Positions 9,532 through 18,693 of a DNA stretch of 64,000 nt are shown one piece after another. The first letter of the stretch is position 1. Each line of letters starts with the position of its first letter. This DNA comes from Cesiribacteraceae bacterium YIM B00369 (GTDB taxonomy: Bacteria; Bacteroidota; Bacteroidia; Cytophagales; Cyclobacteriaceae): assembly GCA_017948555.1 (NCBI GenBank), contig JAFMYY010000001.1:124001-188000 (forward strand), read 5' to 3'. Below the pieces are notes generated by a model. The model did no database searches. It was not told the origin of the DNA and saw nothing but the letters and a program-made list of their open reading frames with translations. The position numbers were made by a program, and so were the translations under genes.

Positions 9532-9552
9532 AGCCTTTTTATTCCTTGAAAT
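9532..9552 (+). terminator. Possible intrinsic terminator after the DoxX gene
   Basis: A short stem AAGAGGC with partner GCCTTTT (one G-U pair) around the loop TTCA runs into a T-rich tail. The stem is weak, and 140 bases lie between it and the DoxX stop. Confidence 0.4.
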
Positions 9553-9668
9553 TATAGCCTCTGCGTTAATTCTTTAATATTTTTTCCGGAAGCCAGCCGG
9601 ACTGGTTTCTTTTTATGTAATGAATTATTACTAATCTGTTAAATATTATGGTGTAAGAATCTTATAAG

Positions 9669-9714
9669 GGTAAAAAGCAGGTAAAAATGAGGTAATGTTA
9701 GTGTTCTACCTTCG
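9669..9714 (+). promoter_or_regulatory. Pho-box-like 11-base direct repeat and promoter of the PhoX gene
   Basis: GGTAAAAA starts at 9669 and again at 9680, and GGTAATG starts at 9691: three direct repeats with an exact 11-base period. Immediately downstream TACCTTCG (9707-9714) matches the -7 consensus TAnnTTTG at seven of eight positions. Boxes for PhoB/PhoP response regulators are direct repeats with an 11-base period placed at the -35 region, the same geometry. The repeat sequence differs from the E. coli box, so the link to phosphate control is inference from spacing, position and the downstream phosphatase. Confidence 0.45.
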
Positions 9715-9752
9715 CTGTCAGATAAACAAACATTTTTACCTAATCAAAAACC

Positions 9753-11582
9753 ATGAAAAAATTTTATCTGTCAGCAATGGCAATCCTCGGCTTTAGCTTA
9801 TCAGCTCAAAGCCAGTTTGTTTTCGATGTGGAGGTTCAGCCTTCCTGGACACCAAGAGAAGTTGTAATGCCTCCATCTCCCCTGAAGCATCAGGTACTTT
9901 TTGTAGGTGGTAACGACATGGTGCAAACTACAGCTACCTACGGGAATGAAGCAGGAGCAGCTCCGGCAAAGCAATGGCACGACTTTATCGGGTTTACTCC
10001 CGATCCGGATTCAGAAGATCTTGGATGGATTTCTGTTAACCACGAGATGGTATCATCTGATGACAAAATTGGTGATGGTGGTGGAATGACGGTATTTAAA
10101 GTTCGTCGTAACCCTGCAACTGACCTGCTGGAAATTGTGGACCAGGAATTGCCTGATGGCCGTAAAGGACAGTTTTTTAATGTTGACTTTGTAAATACCG
10201 TTGGTGAAACCGGTATGAACTGCGGTGGTATTGTTGGTCCTGACGGACGTATCTGGACAGCTGAAGAATGGTGGCAGTCAGGCACTGATGCTGCTTTCAG
10301 AAATAAAACACACACTATTTCTTCCGATTTGCCAGGTGATTTTAACGGGCAGACAGTTGAGCTTCATGAAAACCTTAACTATATGGTGGAGATTGACCCT
10401 AAAACCGCCAGAGCTATCCGCAAGCAGTACAACTGGGGTCGCCAGCCTTTAGAAGGTGGTACTATTATGCCGGATAACAAAACTGTATATCTTGGAGCAG
10501 ATGCTACTCCGGGCCTTTTTACCAGATTTGTTGCAGATGAAGCCGGTGATTTTACAAAAGGTAAAATATATGCATATAAGCATGATGCCCAGGGAGAGCC
10601 CTGGATAGAGATTGAAAATGGTTCACTTGAAAATATGTTAAATTTCTCTGAAATTGCTATTTCCAAAGGTGCTACCATGTTCAACCGTCTGGAGTGGGTA
10701 ACCAATAGTAATGGTAAAGTTTATATGACGGAAACAGGCCGCGACGGTATCGGGTCATCATTTTCTAATGGTGCCAAAGCAGGCGGTGTATTAGATTACC
10801 ACTGGGTGGAGCCAGTAAAAATGCGCCATCCTGAATTGGCTAACAAGCCGGAAGATGCTATCCTTGAGTTTGTAAAACAAGGTAAATTTAACGATTACTA
10901 TGGTCGTGTACTTGAGTTTGATCCGGAAACCGGAATAGTTCGTACTTATCTTGAAGGAGGTCCTTATTTCCCTCATTCGCCTGCAGTAAATGATTACCCT
11001 GAAAATCACTTATCCAATCCTGATGGTTTGAATATTCTTAATGTGGCTGGTAAGTCATTTATGGTTATTTGCGAAGACCTGAATGGCAGATCTCATGGCA
11101 GGGTTCCTGCAGGTATTAATAACAGTACCTGCGAAATGTACTTATTGGATATGAGCATTGAGGCTCCAACTGTTGAAGACCTTACAAGAGTATCTATTGT
11201 GCCAATGGGTGCAGAAGTTACCGGCGCCTGCCCTACACCTGATGGTAAAACTTTACTGGTAAATTCTCAGCACCCGTCTTCAGACAATCCTTATCCATAT
11301 AACAACTCACTTACTTATGCTATAACAGGATGGGATGTGGCTGTTTCTGCAGTCTCTAACATTAAAGAGATAGATTTAGGAGAAGGATTTAAAGTATGGC
11401 CAAACCCGGTTAGCCGTTTCCTTAAATTCAATAAAGTAGTGGATGCTGCTATTTACGACTTTAGTGGTAAGCGTATGAAGGTATTCCGTGGTATGGAATC
11501 AATTGATGTTTCTGACCTGGCTCCCGGTACCTACTACCTGCGCACCAGCGAAGGCGATTCTCAAAAGCTAATCATTCAGTAA
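9753..11582 (+). CDS. phoX: PhoX-type (DUF839) phosphatase with T9SS sorting domain
   Basis: A 609-residue secreted protein. Signal peptide MKKFYLSAMAILGFSLSAQSQ, then a beta-propeller-type PhoX/DUF839 domain (about 45-530) with WISVNHEM, GMNCGGIVGPDGRIWTAEEW, EDLNGRSHGR and ACPTPDGKTLLVNSQHPS, all features of the family. PhoX enzymes are calcium- and iron-dependent alkaline phosphatases that free phosphate from organic esters. The last 75 residues form a type A T9SS sorting domain (VWPNPVSRFLKF to YYLRTSEGDSQKLIIQ), so it should be moved across the outer membrane and processed by PorU, encoded just upstream. The 11-base direct repeats upstream suggest phosphate control. Other DUF839 proteins have no proven activity, so the phosphatase role is likely but not certain. 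Confidence 0.85.
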   Translation: MKKFYLSAMAILGFSLSAQSQFVFDVEVQPSWTPREVVMPPSPLKHQVLFVGGNDMVQTTATYGNEAGAAPAKQWHDFIGFTPDPDSEDLGWISVNHEMVSSDDKIGDGGGMTVFKVRRNPATDLLEIVDQELPDGRKGQFFNVDFVNTVGETGMNCGGIVGPDGRIWTAEEWWQSGTDAAFRNKTHTISSDLPGDFNGQTVELHENLNYMVEIDPKTARAIRKQYNWGRQPLEGGTIMPDNKTVYLGADATPGLFTRFVADEAGDFTKGKIYAYKHDAQGEPWIEIENGSLENMLNFSEIAISKGATMFNRLEWVTNSNGKVYMTETGRDGIGSSFSNGAKAGGVLDYHWVEPVKMRHPELANKPEDAILEFVKQGKFNDYYGRVLEFDPETGIVRTYLEGGPYFPHSPAVNDYPENHLSNPDGLNILNVAGKSFMVICEDLNGRSHGRVPAGINNSTCEMYLLDMSIEAPTVEDLTRVSIVPMGAEVTGACPTPDGKTLLVNSQHPSSDNPYPYNNSLTYAITGWDVAVSAVSNIKEIDLGEGFKVWPNPVSRFLKFNKVVDAAIYDFSGKRMKVFRGMESIDVSDLAPGTYYLRTSEGDSQKLIIQ

Positions 11583-11598
11583 TTTTAATTTAAGAATA

Positions 11599-11657
11599 AG
11601 CCTGGTGCTCTGTTTCAAGGGCTTTTATTAAGCTGAACAGAGTACCGGGCTTCTTTT
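11599..11657 (+). terminator. Intrinsic terminator after the PhoX gene
   Basis: A 16-base-pair stem (11599-11614 with 11636-11651) is complete if two G-U pairs are allowed, followed by TCTTTTATG. It sits 16 bases after the PhoX stop, so the peroxidase gene that follows probably needs its own promoter or read-through. Confidence 0.75.
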
Positions 11658-11668
11658 ATGCTCTGTGT

Positions 11669-13615
11669 ATGAAGAAATTTTCCGCACTGAATTTCAGTTT
11701 ATTTATTTTTGCATGTTGTTTCCTGTTTGCTGCCTTTCAGGGCCAGCAGGAACTGCCGGTACAGAAAATTCAGAGAAGGTATATGGCCGATCTGGAAACC
11801 TGCCGGACAAGCATAGAAAATTTAAACCGGCAACTCCGGAAAATGGATGGTGAGAAGGATCTCACTGTCAGCCGCAGGCTTTTCCGGGAAGCAAGGCTGG
11901 CATTCAAAACTGCAGAGCCTCTTGCTGCTTATTACGACCCGGAATTTATCCGCAATTATATCAACGGAGCGCCACTTCCTTCGCTGGAATTTAACTCTCC
12001 CTCTCTTTCTATTCTTGATCCATCGGGCTTTCAGCCCCTGGAGGAGGTTCTTTTTGCGGAGGATGCACTGGAGCAAAAGGAACATATTCTACAGCTTTCG
12101 GGTGAATTATGGGAGCGCTTTAAAGAATTTAACCAATATCAGCGCGCAATTCCCGTGCAGGACAGGCATATCTTTGAGGCAGTCCGTTTTGAGCTTATCA
12201 GGATTTTTACTCTTGGAGTGAGCGGCTTCGATTCACCTGTTATTTTATATTCCCTGCCCGAGTCGGAAAAAGCGCTGAAAGCATCTTCCTGGCTTATGGC
12301 GCAGTACCTGCCAAGCCTGAAAGAAAAGGATAAAGCCCTTGCTGAGGAAATGGAAAAAACATTCAGTGCCGGAGTGCAATACCTCAGAAAAAATACAGAT
12401 TTTGATAAATTTAATCGTGTTGAATTTTTAACTTATTATCTGAATCCTCTCTTCCGCCAGGTGCTGCGGGCGCAGCTTGCCCTGGGAGTGGAAACTATTT
12501 ATGAGATTACTCCTGCCTATAAAAAACAATCGTTTAATTACCTGTCGGAAAATATTTTTGACGAAGACTTTTTAAATCCTTTTTATTATACCAGGATGAG
12601 CTCATCCACATATTCGGCTGAACTGGTGGATTTGGGAAAGGTACTTTTTTTCGATCCTGTTCTCAGCAGTAATAACCAGAGGAGCTGTGCATCGTGCCAT
12701 AATCCTGAGCTGGCGTTTAGCGACGGGCAGGCAAAAAGCCTGGCTATGGATTTTAACGGCACGCTCGACCGCAATTCTCCGGGCCTGATTAATGCTGTTT
12801 ATTCCGGACGCTTTTTCTACGATTTACGTACCGAAGAGCTGGAAGACCAGGTAGACCATGTGGTAACCGGAAATAAGGAATTCCATACCAGCTACTCCTC
12901 CATAGTGGAAAAGCTGGCGAAAAGCCCTGATTATGTGCAATTGTTTAAGGAAAATTTTGCTGATCGCGGGGCGAATGCCCTGAGCCCTCAGACAGTATCC
13001 ACTGCGCTTGCGGCTTACCTTGTTTCTCTCCGTAGTTTTAACTCACCCTTCGACAAATATGTACGTGGTGAGGGAAGTTTGCCTGCCGAAGCAATTAAAG
13101 GAGCAAATCTTTTTATGGGTAAAGCAGGCTGCGCTACCTGTCATTTTGCCCCTGTTTTCAGCGGCCTGGTTCCTCCTCTCTACCAGGAAAACGAATCGGA
13201 AGTTTTAGGAGTGCCGGCTACAAAAGACACTGAAAATCCGGTATTGGATCATGATCCCGGCCGTGCAAAGGGAATATTAAAGGAGCAGGCTCATATTTAT
13301 AACCATTCTTTTAAAACAACCACAGTAAGAAACGTAGCGCTTACAGCGCCCTATATGCACAACGGAGTTTATTCCACTCTTGAGGAGGTAGTTGATTTTT
13401 ATAATAAGGGGGGCGGCATTGGCCTTGGCCTGGACGTTCCCAACCAGACTTTGCCTCCGGACCCACTGGAGCTTACTGCTCCGGAAAGACAGGCCATAGT
13501 TAAATTTATGGAAAGTCTCAGCGATACAACCGGTCTTACAAGCCCTCCTGCACGCTTACCCGCTTTCCCTGATGAAAAGGGCTTAAATGCACGCGTGGTT
13601 GGCGGAGTGTATTAA
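11669..13615 (+). CDS. Di-haem cytochrome c peroxidase with imelysin-like N-terminal domain
   Basis: A 648-residue exported protein. After the signal peptide (ending near AAFQG) the first ~290 residues are all-helical and resemble the imelysin/EfeM family, including INGAPLPSLEF and GFQPLEEVLF where imelysins have a GxHxxE motif (His is Gln here). The second half is a MauG/CCP-type di-haem peroxidase: haem motifs C340-ASC-H344 and C488-ATC-H492, FFDPVLSSNNQRSCASC, FSDGQ, LINAVYSGRFFYDLR and a late TVRNVALTAPYMHNG. Such enzymes reduce peroxide or oxidise a partner with periplasmic c-type cytochrome electrons. The fusion suggests the helical domain positions or senses iron or haem. It follows the iron-dependent PhoX-type gene but across a terminator. 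Confidence 0.88.
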   Translation: MKKFSALNFSLFIFACCFLFAAFQGQQELPVQKIQRRYMADLETCRTSIENLNRQLRKMDGEKDLTVSRRLFREARLAFKTAEPLAAYYDPEFIRNYINGAPLPSLEFNSPSLSILDPSGFQPLEEVLFAEDALEQKEHILQLSGELWERFKEFNQYQRAIPVQDRHIFEAVRFELIRIFTLGVSGFDSPVILYSLPESEKALKASSWLMAQYLPSLKEKDKALAEEMEKTFSAGVQYLRKNTDFDKFNRVEFLTYYLNPLFRQVLRAQLALGVETIYEITPAYKKQSFNYLSENIFDEDFLNPFYYTRMSSSTYSAELVDLGKVLFFDPVLSSNNQRSCASCHNPELAFSDGQAKSLAMDFNGTLDRNSPGLINAVYSGRFFYDLRTEELEDQVDHVVTGNKEFHTSYSSIVEKLAKSPDYVQLFKENFADRGANALSPQTVSTALAAYLVSLRSFNSPFDKYVRGEGSLPAEAIKGANLFMGKAGCATCHFAPVFSGLVPPLYQENESEVLGVPATKDTENPVLDHDPGRAKGILKEQAHIYNHSFKTTTVRNVALTAPYMHNGVYSTLEEVVDFYNKGGGIGLGLDVPNQTLPPDPLELTAPERQAIVKFMESLSDTTGLTSPPARLPAFPDEKGLNARVVGGVY

Positions 13616-13700
13616 AAGGAACTGAAGCAGGAAGGAGATTTATTGTCTGTTTGTCTAACCATTTAATTAAGAGTGCGTTATAAAATAGAAAAGCACAATT

Positions 13701-13856
13701 ATGGAAAATAAAACAACAAACAGTAAAGACGGACAGGAGAGAAGGGAAAACATTCAGCAGCGTCCGGACCATGTGGATGATAATAATAAGAAGCCTGTAA
13801 CACCTGAGCCGCCACAACGGAAAGATCCGGGGGCAAAGCCTGATGCAGAGGATTAA
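13701..13856 (+). CDS. Small hydrophilic protein of 51 residues, unknown
   Basis: ATG at 13701 to TAA at 13854-13856 encodes a 51-residue protein with no hydrophobic segment. It is rich in Asp/Glu, Lys/Arg, Gln, Asn and Pro; the second half has PVTPEPPQRKDPGAKPDAED. It has no cysteine. The frame ends 64 bases before a strong terminator, and the ATG lies 85 bases after the peroxidase stop, so gene, spacing and terminator fit together. Composition suggests a disordered stress-type or linker protein, but I do not recognise the family. Confidence 0.5.
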   Translation: MENKTTNSKDGQERRENIQQRPDHVDDNNKKPVTPEPPQRKDPGAKPDAED

Positions 13857-13920
13857 TTTCAGTCCCGGTATTAAAAATGGCAGGTTTCCCTGCAGAACCA
13901 GTTTAAATATTTAACTCATT

Positions 13921-13948
13921 AGTACCCTTACCCGGGTACTTTTTTTAT
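13921..13948 (+). terminator. Intrinsic terminator after the small protein gene
   Basis: Seven-base-pair stem AGTACCC/GGGTACT with loop TTACCC, followed directly by TTTTTTTA. Clear on the plus strand. Confidence 0.8.
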
Positions 13949-14037
13949 TTAAGGCTTCAGGAATTGTTTTTAACAAAGGGGGGCTGATCCGGAGGTATTT
14001 GAACAGTGCTCTTCCACAGCGCCGGTTTTAGTTGAAA

Positions 14038-14427
14038 TTACCTTTCTGCGAGCTCACTTACGTGTGCAATAAGTTCTCTGGTAGAGAATGGCTTTGTAAA
14101 ATAAAGATCTGCTCCGGCCTGGTAACCCTTTTCAATTTCTTCTTCCTTGCTTTTTGCTGAAAGAATAATGATTTTAATATGCTTCAGTTCGGGCGATTGC
14201 TTTACAAATTCGCAAACTTCGTAACCGTCTACCTCGGGCATCATAATATCAAGTATAATAATGTCCGGTTGCTCTGCCCGGATGAGCTGAAGTGCTTCTT
14301 TGCCGTTCCGGGCGATAAATACCCCATAGCCTTTTTTTCTCATCAGGAAATCGAGCGAGAGCAAAATATTAGGCTCATCATCGACCAGTAAAACTTTGGT
14401 TTTTTTATTCTGATGGCTGTTCTTCAT
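14038..14427 (-). CDS. Single-domain response regulator (CheY-like)
   Basis: A 129-residue receiver domain with nothing after it. The acidic pair D16-D17, phospho-acceptor D60 (IIILDIMMPE), S90 and K112 (YFTKPF) are all in place. Its ATG is four bases after the stop of the symporter-kinase gene, so the two are co-transcribed and should be cognate. With no DNA-binding domain it must act through a partner protein or phosphorelay, unlike the LuxR-type regulator CrbR that partners the related kinase CrbS. Confidence 0.92.
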   Translation of the reverse strand: MKNSHQNKKTKVLLVDDEPNILLSLDFLMRKKGYGVFIARNGKEALQLIRAEQPDIIILDIMMPEVDGYEVCEFVKQSPELKHIKIIILSAKSKEEEIEKGYQAGADLYFTKPFSTRELIAHVSELAER

Positions 14428-14431
14428 TTTT

Positions 14432-17161
14432 TTATTCTTTTATGATGGGAAGCAGGATTACAAATCTTGCTCCTGGTCCTGCAATATTCTCAGTCCGGAT
14501 GCTGCCATTGTGGTATTCTACAATTTGTTTGCTGATTGCCAGGCCGAGCCCGCTGCCCACAGGTTTTTTGGAATTCTGGTCTTTTACCTGGAAGAATTTA
14601 TCAAAGATCAGTTCTTCGCTGCCTTCCTCTATTCCTTTTCCGTTGTCTTCAATTGTTATTTTTATGCCCTTATGCTGCTGTTGGGTATAAACCGAAATCC
14701 GGCCTCCTTCTTCAGGGCAAAATTTTATCGCATTTGAGAGCAGGTTAACAAAAACCTGCACCAGGCGGTCGGGATCGGCAAATGCCGGGGGTAAATTATA
14801 TTGTAATTCTTTAATTACCTGAATATTTTTTTCGGCTATAAGCCGGTCCAGGGCATCTAAGGATTCCTGCAGGAGCAAATTTATATTTACCGGAACCAAA
14901 GAAAGTTTTTGTTTGCCTGATTCATATTTTTCAAGATCCAGCACCTGGTTAATCAGCCGGTTCATGCGGTTTGTTTCCTTTATAATTGTCTGCAAAAACT
15001 GCAGCCTGTCTTTTTCTTCCAAATCGGGGTTGTCGTACAGTATTTCAGAAAATGCTCTTATAGAGGTTAATGGTGTACGCAGCTCATGTGTTACAGTGGT
15101 AATAAATTCATTCTTCCGGTGGTCGAGTAAATTCAGCTTTTCGTTTGTTTCCCGCAGCTGTTCTGTAGAACGCGCCAGTTCTTCTGTTTTTTGCTGCAAC
15201 TCCCGGTTACTGGTAATAATGTCTTTGGTTTCCCTTAGCATTTTAAATACCTCCTCCCGTTTTATTTCTTCCTCTTTTTTTATTACGGAGGCAATCATAA
15301 TCCGGGCAGATGTGGCACCAATAGCCCCGGATAATAATTTTTCTACATAATTGATCAGCCGCGCATCCGCCTGCCCTTCGTTAAGTTCAGTCTGGTATTT
15401 CAACCCGAAGTGGGTGAGAGCTACCTCTGTTTTGGTCTCTCCCAGCAGTTTGTTTAACAGCTGGCGCAGGTCAGAAAGGTAGGCAGTGCCTTTCCATGCA
15501 ATAGAGTTTTCATAGAAATTTTCATATTTAAAGATATCTACAAAAAACTCTGCCTGGTTTTCTTCCCTGGAAGAGGGAGTGGTATAGAGGGACGTTCCAA
15601 TGCAGGCAACTAAATTAAGGGACAGACTCCAGAATATGCCATGGGAAACGGGGGAGAGGTGGCTGAGCCCGAAAAGCTGGTAAGGATGCAGGAAATCCAG
15701 ACCAAAAGGGCCTTTCAGCATAATACTTTCCGGCAGAATACCGGCTGTTACAATAGTAGGGAGCACGAGGGTGTAAAACCAGAGTGCGAAACCGGTGAGG
15801 AGGCCTGCAAGTGCTCCTTTGCCGTTAGCTCCTTTCCAGAACAGGCCACCAATTGCCGCCGGGGCAAACTGAGCTATTGCAGCAAAAGAAATTACTCCTA
15901 TGGATACCAGTGAAAAGTGTGCAGCAACACCCTTAAAATACAGGTAAGCCAGCAGCAGGATCAGGCCCACATTAAAGCGCCTGGTGAAGAGTGTAATGCT
16001 GCTGATTTTGTGGGCATACCTTTGCTTCATAAAAGGCAGGCTTAAGATGAGTGGCATGGTTACATTATTGCTCAGCATAATACTAAGGGCTACAGCGGAC
16101 ATAACAATCATGCTGGTGGCTGCGGAGAAACCTCCAATGTAAGCCAGCAAAGCAATTTCGTGCTGTTCAAAAGCAAGTGGTAAGGTAAGAACATAGGTGT
16201 CGGCATCAATAGAGGAGGGGAGGAGAAGTTTGCCGCCGAAAGCTATGGGTAAAACAAACAGATTAATAGCCATGAGGTAAAGCGGGAACAGCCACATGGC
16301 TTTTTTAATGTGCCTCTCATCTGTATTTTCCACCACTGCCAGCTGGAACTGGCGGGGAAAAAAAAGGAATGCAGCCATGGAGAGCAGCGAAATCCAGAAC
16401 CAGTTGTCTGTGTCAGTTTCATGGCTGAAGGTAAACAGCCGGCTGATTTCAGGATTCCGGGCTGCCTGTGCAAAAAGGTCACCGGCGCTGTCAAAAAGGC
16501 CGAAACACACAAATAAGCCAATCAGCAGGAAAACCAGTAATTTAATGAGTGATTCAAAAGCAATGGCTATTACCATTCCTTCATGCCTTTCTGTAACATC
16601 GAGCCTGCGCACGCCAAAAAGGATGGTAAATACAATAATGGCCAATACCATATAAAATGCAGAATCCTGGTAAAAGACGGTTTCATAATTATAGGCAGGG
16701 GAGGAATTCAGGTTTTTATGTACCAGAATTGTATAGCTGGTGGCAATTGCTTTTAGCTGTAGCGCAATATAGGGAGTAATGCCAAGTACACAGAAAATGG
16801 CAACCAATATACCCGTGAGGTTATTGTTGCCATAACGGGCAGCAATAAAATCTGCCAGGCTGGTAATATTCCGGGCTTTGCAAATCCGGATTATTTTCCG
16901 GAGGATGATCCACCAGAGGGGAGCCAGCAGAGTGGGGCCAATGTAAATGGTAAGAAACTGAAGGCCACTTACTGATGCTCTTCCCACACTTCCGTAGTAG
17001 GTCCAGGCGGTGCAGTAAACAGCAAGCGACAGGGCGTAAATATAAGGGTTATTTACAAGGCTGAATCCGGCCCGGGAACGCTTTTCGCCCCACCAGGCAA
17101 TAGCGAAAAGGAGGGCAGCATACCCGAGGGAAAAACCAATAACCACCCACTCATTGAGCAT
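14432..17161 (-). CDS. Sodium/solute symporter-histidine kinase fusion (CrbS/CbrA type)
   Basis: A 909-residue membrane sensor. Residues 1 to about 520 form an SSS-family symporter with about 13 helices (start MLNEWVVIGFSLGYAALLFAIAWWG; YCTAWTYYGSVGRAS; PYIALQLKAIATSY). A STAC-like linker (about 540-625, LRQLLNKLLGETKTEVALTHFG) and a coiled coil (about 630-685) lead to a HisKA domain with phospho-acceptor H692 in VTHELRTPLTSIR and a HATPase domain with NLLSNAIKF, EDNGKGI and GSGLGLAISK. Family members (CbrA, CrbS) couple a transported solute, such as histidine or acetate, to kinase output. The separate receiver gene follows at four bases. An SSS acetate-type symporter lies two genes upstream, which makes a short organic acid a reasonable ligand guess. 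Confidence 0.93.
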   Translation of the reverse strand: MLNEWVVIGFSLGYAALLFAIAWWGEKRSRAGFSLVNNPYIYALSLAVYCTAWTYYGSVGRASVSGLQFLTIYIGPTLLAPLWWIILRKIIRICKARNITSLADFIAARYGNNNLTGILVAIFCVLGITPYIALQLKAIATSYTILVHKNLNSSPAYNYETVFYQDSAFYMVLAIIVFTILFGVRRLDVTERHEGMVIAIAFESLIKLLVFLLIGLFVCFGLFDSAGDLFAQAARNPEISRLFTFSHETDTDNWFWISLLSMAAFLFFPRQFQLAVVENTDERHIKKAMWLFPLYLMAINLFVLPIAFGGKLLLPSSIDADTYVLTLPLAFEQHEIALLAYIGGFSAATSMIVMSAVALSIMLSNNVTMPLILSLPFMKQRYAHKISSITLFTRRFNVGLILLLAYLYFKGVAAHFSLVSIGVISFAAIAQFAPAAIGGLFWKGANGKGALAGLLTGFALWFYTLVLPTIVTAGILPESIMLKGPFGLDFLHPYQLFGLSHLSPVSHGIFWSLSLNLVACIGTSLYTTPSSREENQAEFFVDIFKYENFYENSIAWKGTAYLSDLRQLLNKLLGETKTEVALTHFGLKYQTELNEGQADARLINYVEKLLSGAIGATSARIMIASVIKKEEEIKREEVFKMLRETKDIITSNRELQQKTEELARSTEQLRETNEKLNLLDHRKNEFITTVTHELRTPLTSIRAFSEILYDNPDLEEKDRLQFLQTIIKETNRMNRLINQVLDLEKYESGKQKLSLVPVNINLLLQESLDALDRLIAEKNIQVIKELQYNLPPAFADPDRLVQVFVNLLSNAIKFCPEEGGRISVYTQQQHKGIKITIEDNGKGIEEGSEELIFDKFFQVKDQNSKKPVGSGLGLAISKQIVEYHNGSIRTENIAGPGARFVILLPIIKE

Positions 17162-17290
17162 AAGTCAGCATTGAGGAAAAGAATCAGGAAGCGGATATCA
17201 GAACAAAGTATAAAACACAAAATAGCGAGTATTATGTATAAACGCAAACGTTAGCGCAAAGCTTTATGTGCAACAGCTTTTTCCTGATAT

Positions 17291-18556
17291 TTAAGATGCT
17301 GATTTGTTTTTACGGAGCTCAATTACCGTAATTTCAGGCCATATGCCTACCCTGCCGGAAAAGCCAATAAAGCCAAAGCCGCGGTTAATGTATAACGATC
17401 TGCTGTTCTCCGTTTTCAGGCCTGCCCAATGCGGGTAGCGGTACTGCACGGGACTCCATTTAACAGCAGGGGTTTCTATACCGAACTGCATGCCGTGGGT
17501 GTGGCCCGACAGTGTGAGCTGTATCTTTTGAGGATGGTTCTTTACCTTTTCCTCCCAGTGCGAAGGGTCGTGGGAGAGCAGGATCTTAAATGAATCTTTC
17601 TCCGTTCCGCGCAGTGCTTTGTCCAGGTCTCCCTGCTGTATAAATCCTGTACCCCAGTTTTCCACACCTATCAGTTCTATTTTCTGTCCATCCTTTTCTA
17701 TGCTTACATTTTCGTCCAGCAGCAGGCGGTAATCCATTTCGGCATGCTGTTGTTTTAGCTTTTCAATATTGGCTGCTTTCTCTGCCGGGCTGTTCCACTC
17801 CACATATTCCCCGTAATCATGGTTGCCCATAATTGAGTATTGGCCAAAAGGAGCTTTTAACTGTTTAAAATATGGAATCCAGGGGGTAATCTCACTGGCA
17901 AGGTCGTTAATCAGGTCGCCGGTAAATACAAATAAATCCGACCGCTGGGCATTAGCCAGCTCAATTCCTCTTTGTACCGCATCAGCATTATCAAAGCTGC
18001 CGGAATGAATATCGGAAAGCTGGGTAATGGTAAATCCGTCGAAGGCCTCAGGCAGCTCATCGAAGTAAAGAGTCTGACGGTGAACGGTGTAGTCATATTT
18101 GCCCCTGGCAATGCCGTAAATAAAGGAGGCGAAAGGGATGCCTGCCATTAAAAGACCTATGCTGCTTATGAACTTTCGCCGGCCGGGCATAAGGGACTCG
18201 CCGGTACTATCATTTTTACCGGTATTGTCATTTTCATAAGCATGATATGAGGTGGCAGCCAGGCGGTAAATATCTTCTGCAAAAAGAACGAAGGCAAAAA
18301 CAAGTTTAGTAACAAAGAGGGTGATGAAAATATTGATCATCCACTGAGCGAAAGAAGGAATGCCTTTAGCAGTATCTGCCAGCAGAAAAGACAGGACAAG
18401 TGCCGCACTTGTTCCGGTAAAAATAAGCCGGAAAAGCCAGTAAATGGCTCGCCTGCTACCTTGGCGCCAGCCTGCAGTAATAGTTTTAACCCCCTGAAAT
18501 GCATACCAGTCAAGACAAAGGGAGATGAGAAGAAGTGCAACAATGAATAAAAACAT
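17291..18556 (-). CDS. Membrane-anchored calcineurin-like metallophosphoesterase
   Basis: A 421-residue protein with about four N-terminal hydrophobic helices (to ~110) and a metallophosphoesterase domain from about 150. The metal-binding motifs appear in order: QLSDIHSG, FTGDLIND, MGNHDYG, LLSHDPSHW and LSGHTHGMQ. This matches the YkuE-like branch of the family, which includes phospholipid-headgroup and envelope phosphoesterases; the substrate here is unknown. A twin-arginine-like RRKFISSIG sits just before the last helix, within the anchor rather than at the N-terminus. It lies 129 bases upstream of the kinase gene on the same strand. Confidence 0.87.
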   Translation of the reverse strand: MFLFIVALLLISLCLDWYAFQGVKTITAGWRQGSRRAIYWLFRLIFTGTSAALVLSFLLADTAKGIPSFAQWMINIFITLFVTKLVFAFVLFAEDIYRLAATSYHAYENDNTGKNDSTGESLMPGRRKFISSIGLLMAGIPFASFIYGIARGKYDYTVHRQTLYFDELPEAFDGFTITQLSDIHSGSFDNADAVQRGIELANAQRSDLFVFTGDLINDLASEITPWIPYFKQLKAPFGQYSIMGNHDYGEYVEWNSPAEKAANIEKLKQQHAEMDYRLLLDENVSIEKDGQKIELIGVENWGTGFIQQGDLDKALRGTEKDSFKILLSHDPSHWEEKVKNHPQKIQLTLSGHTHGMQFGIETPAVKWSPVQYRYPHWAGLKTENSRSLYINRGFGFIGFSGRVGIWPEITVIELRKNKSAS

Positions 18557-18693
18557 AAGAATTGATCTGTTAACCCGTTTAAAACAGATGGTTTTATTTT
18601 ATGTTTTGCAGGTTTAGATCAGTGGCAGAAATTGAATGATATTAATCGGGTAAAAGCTTCAATTTCATGGAGTAATCTCTACTGGCCTCTTAA

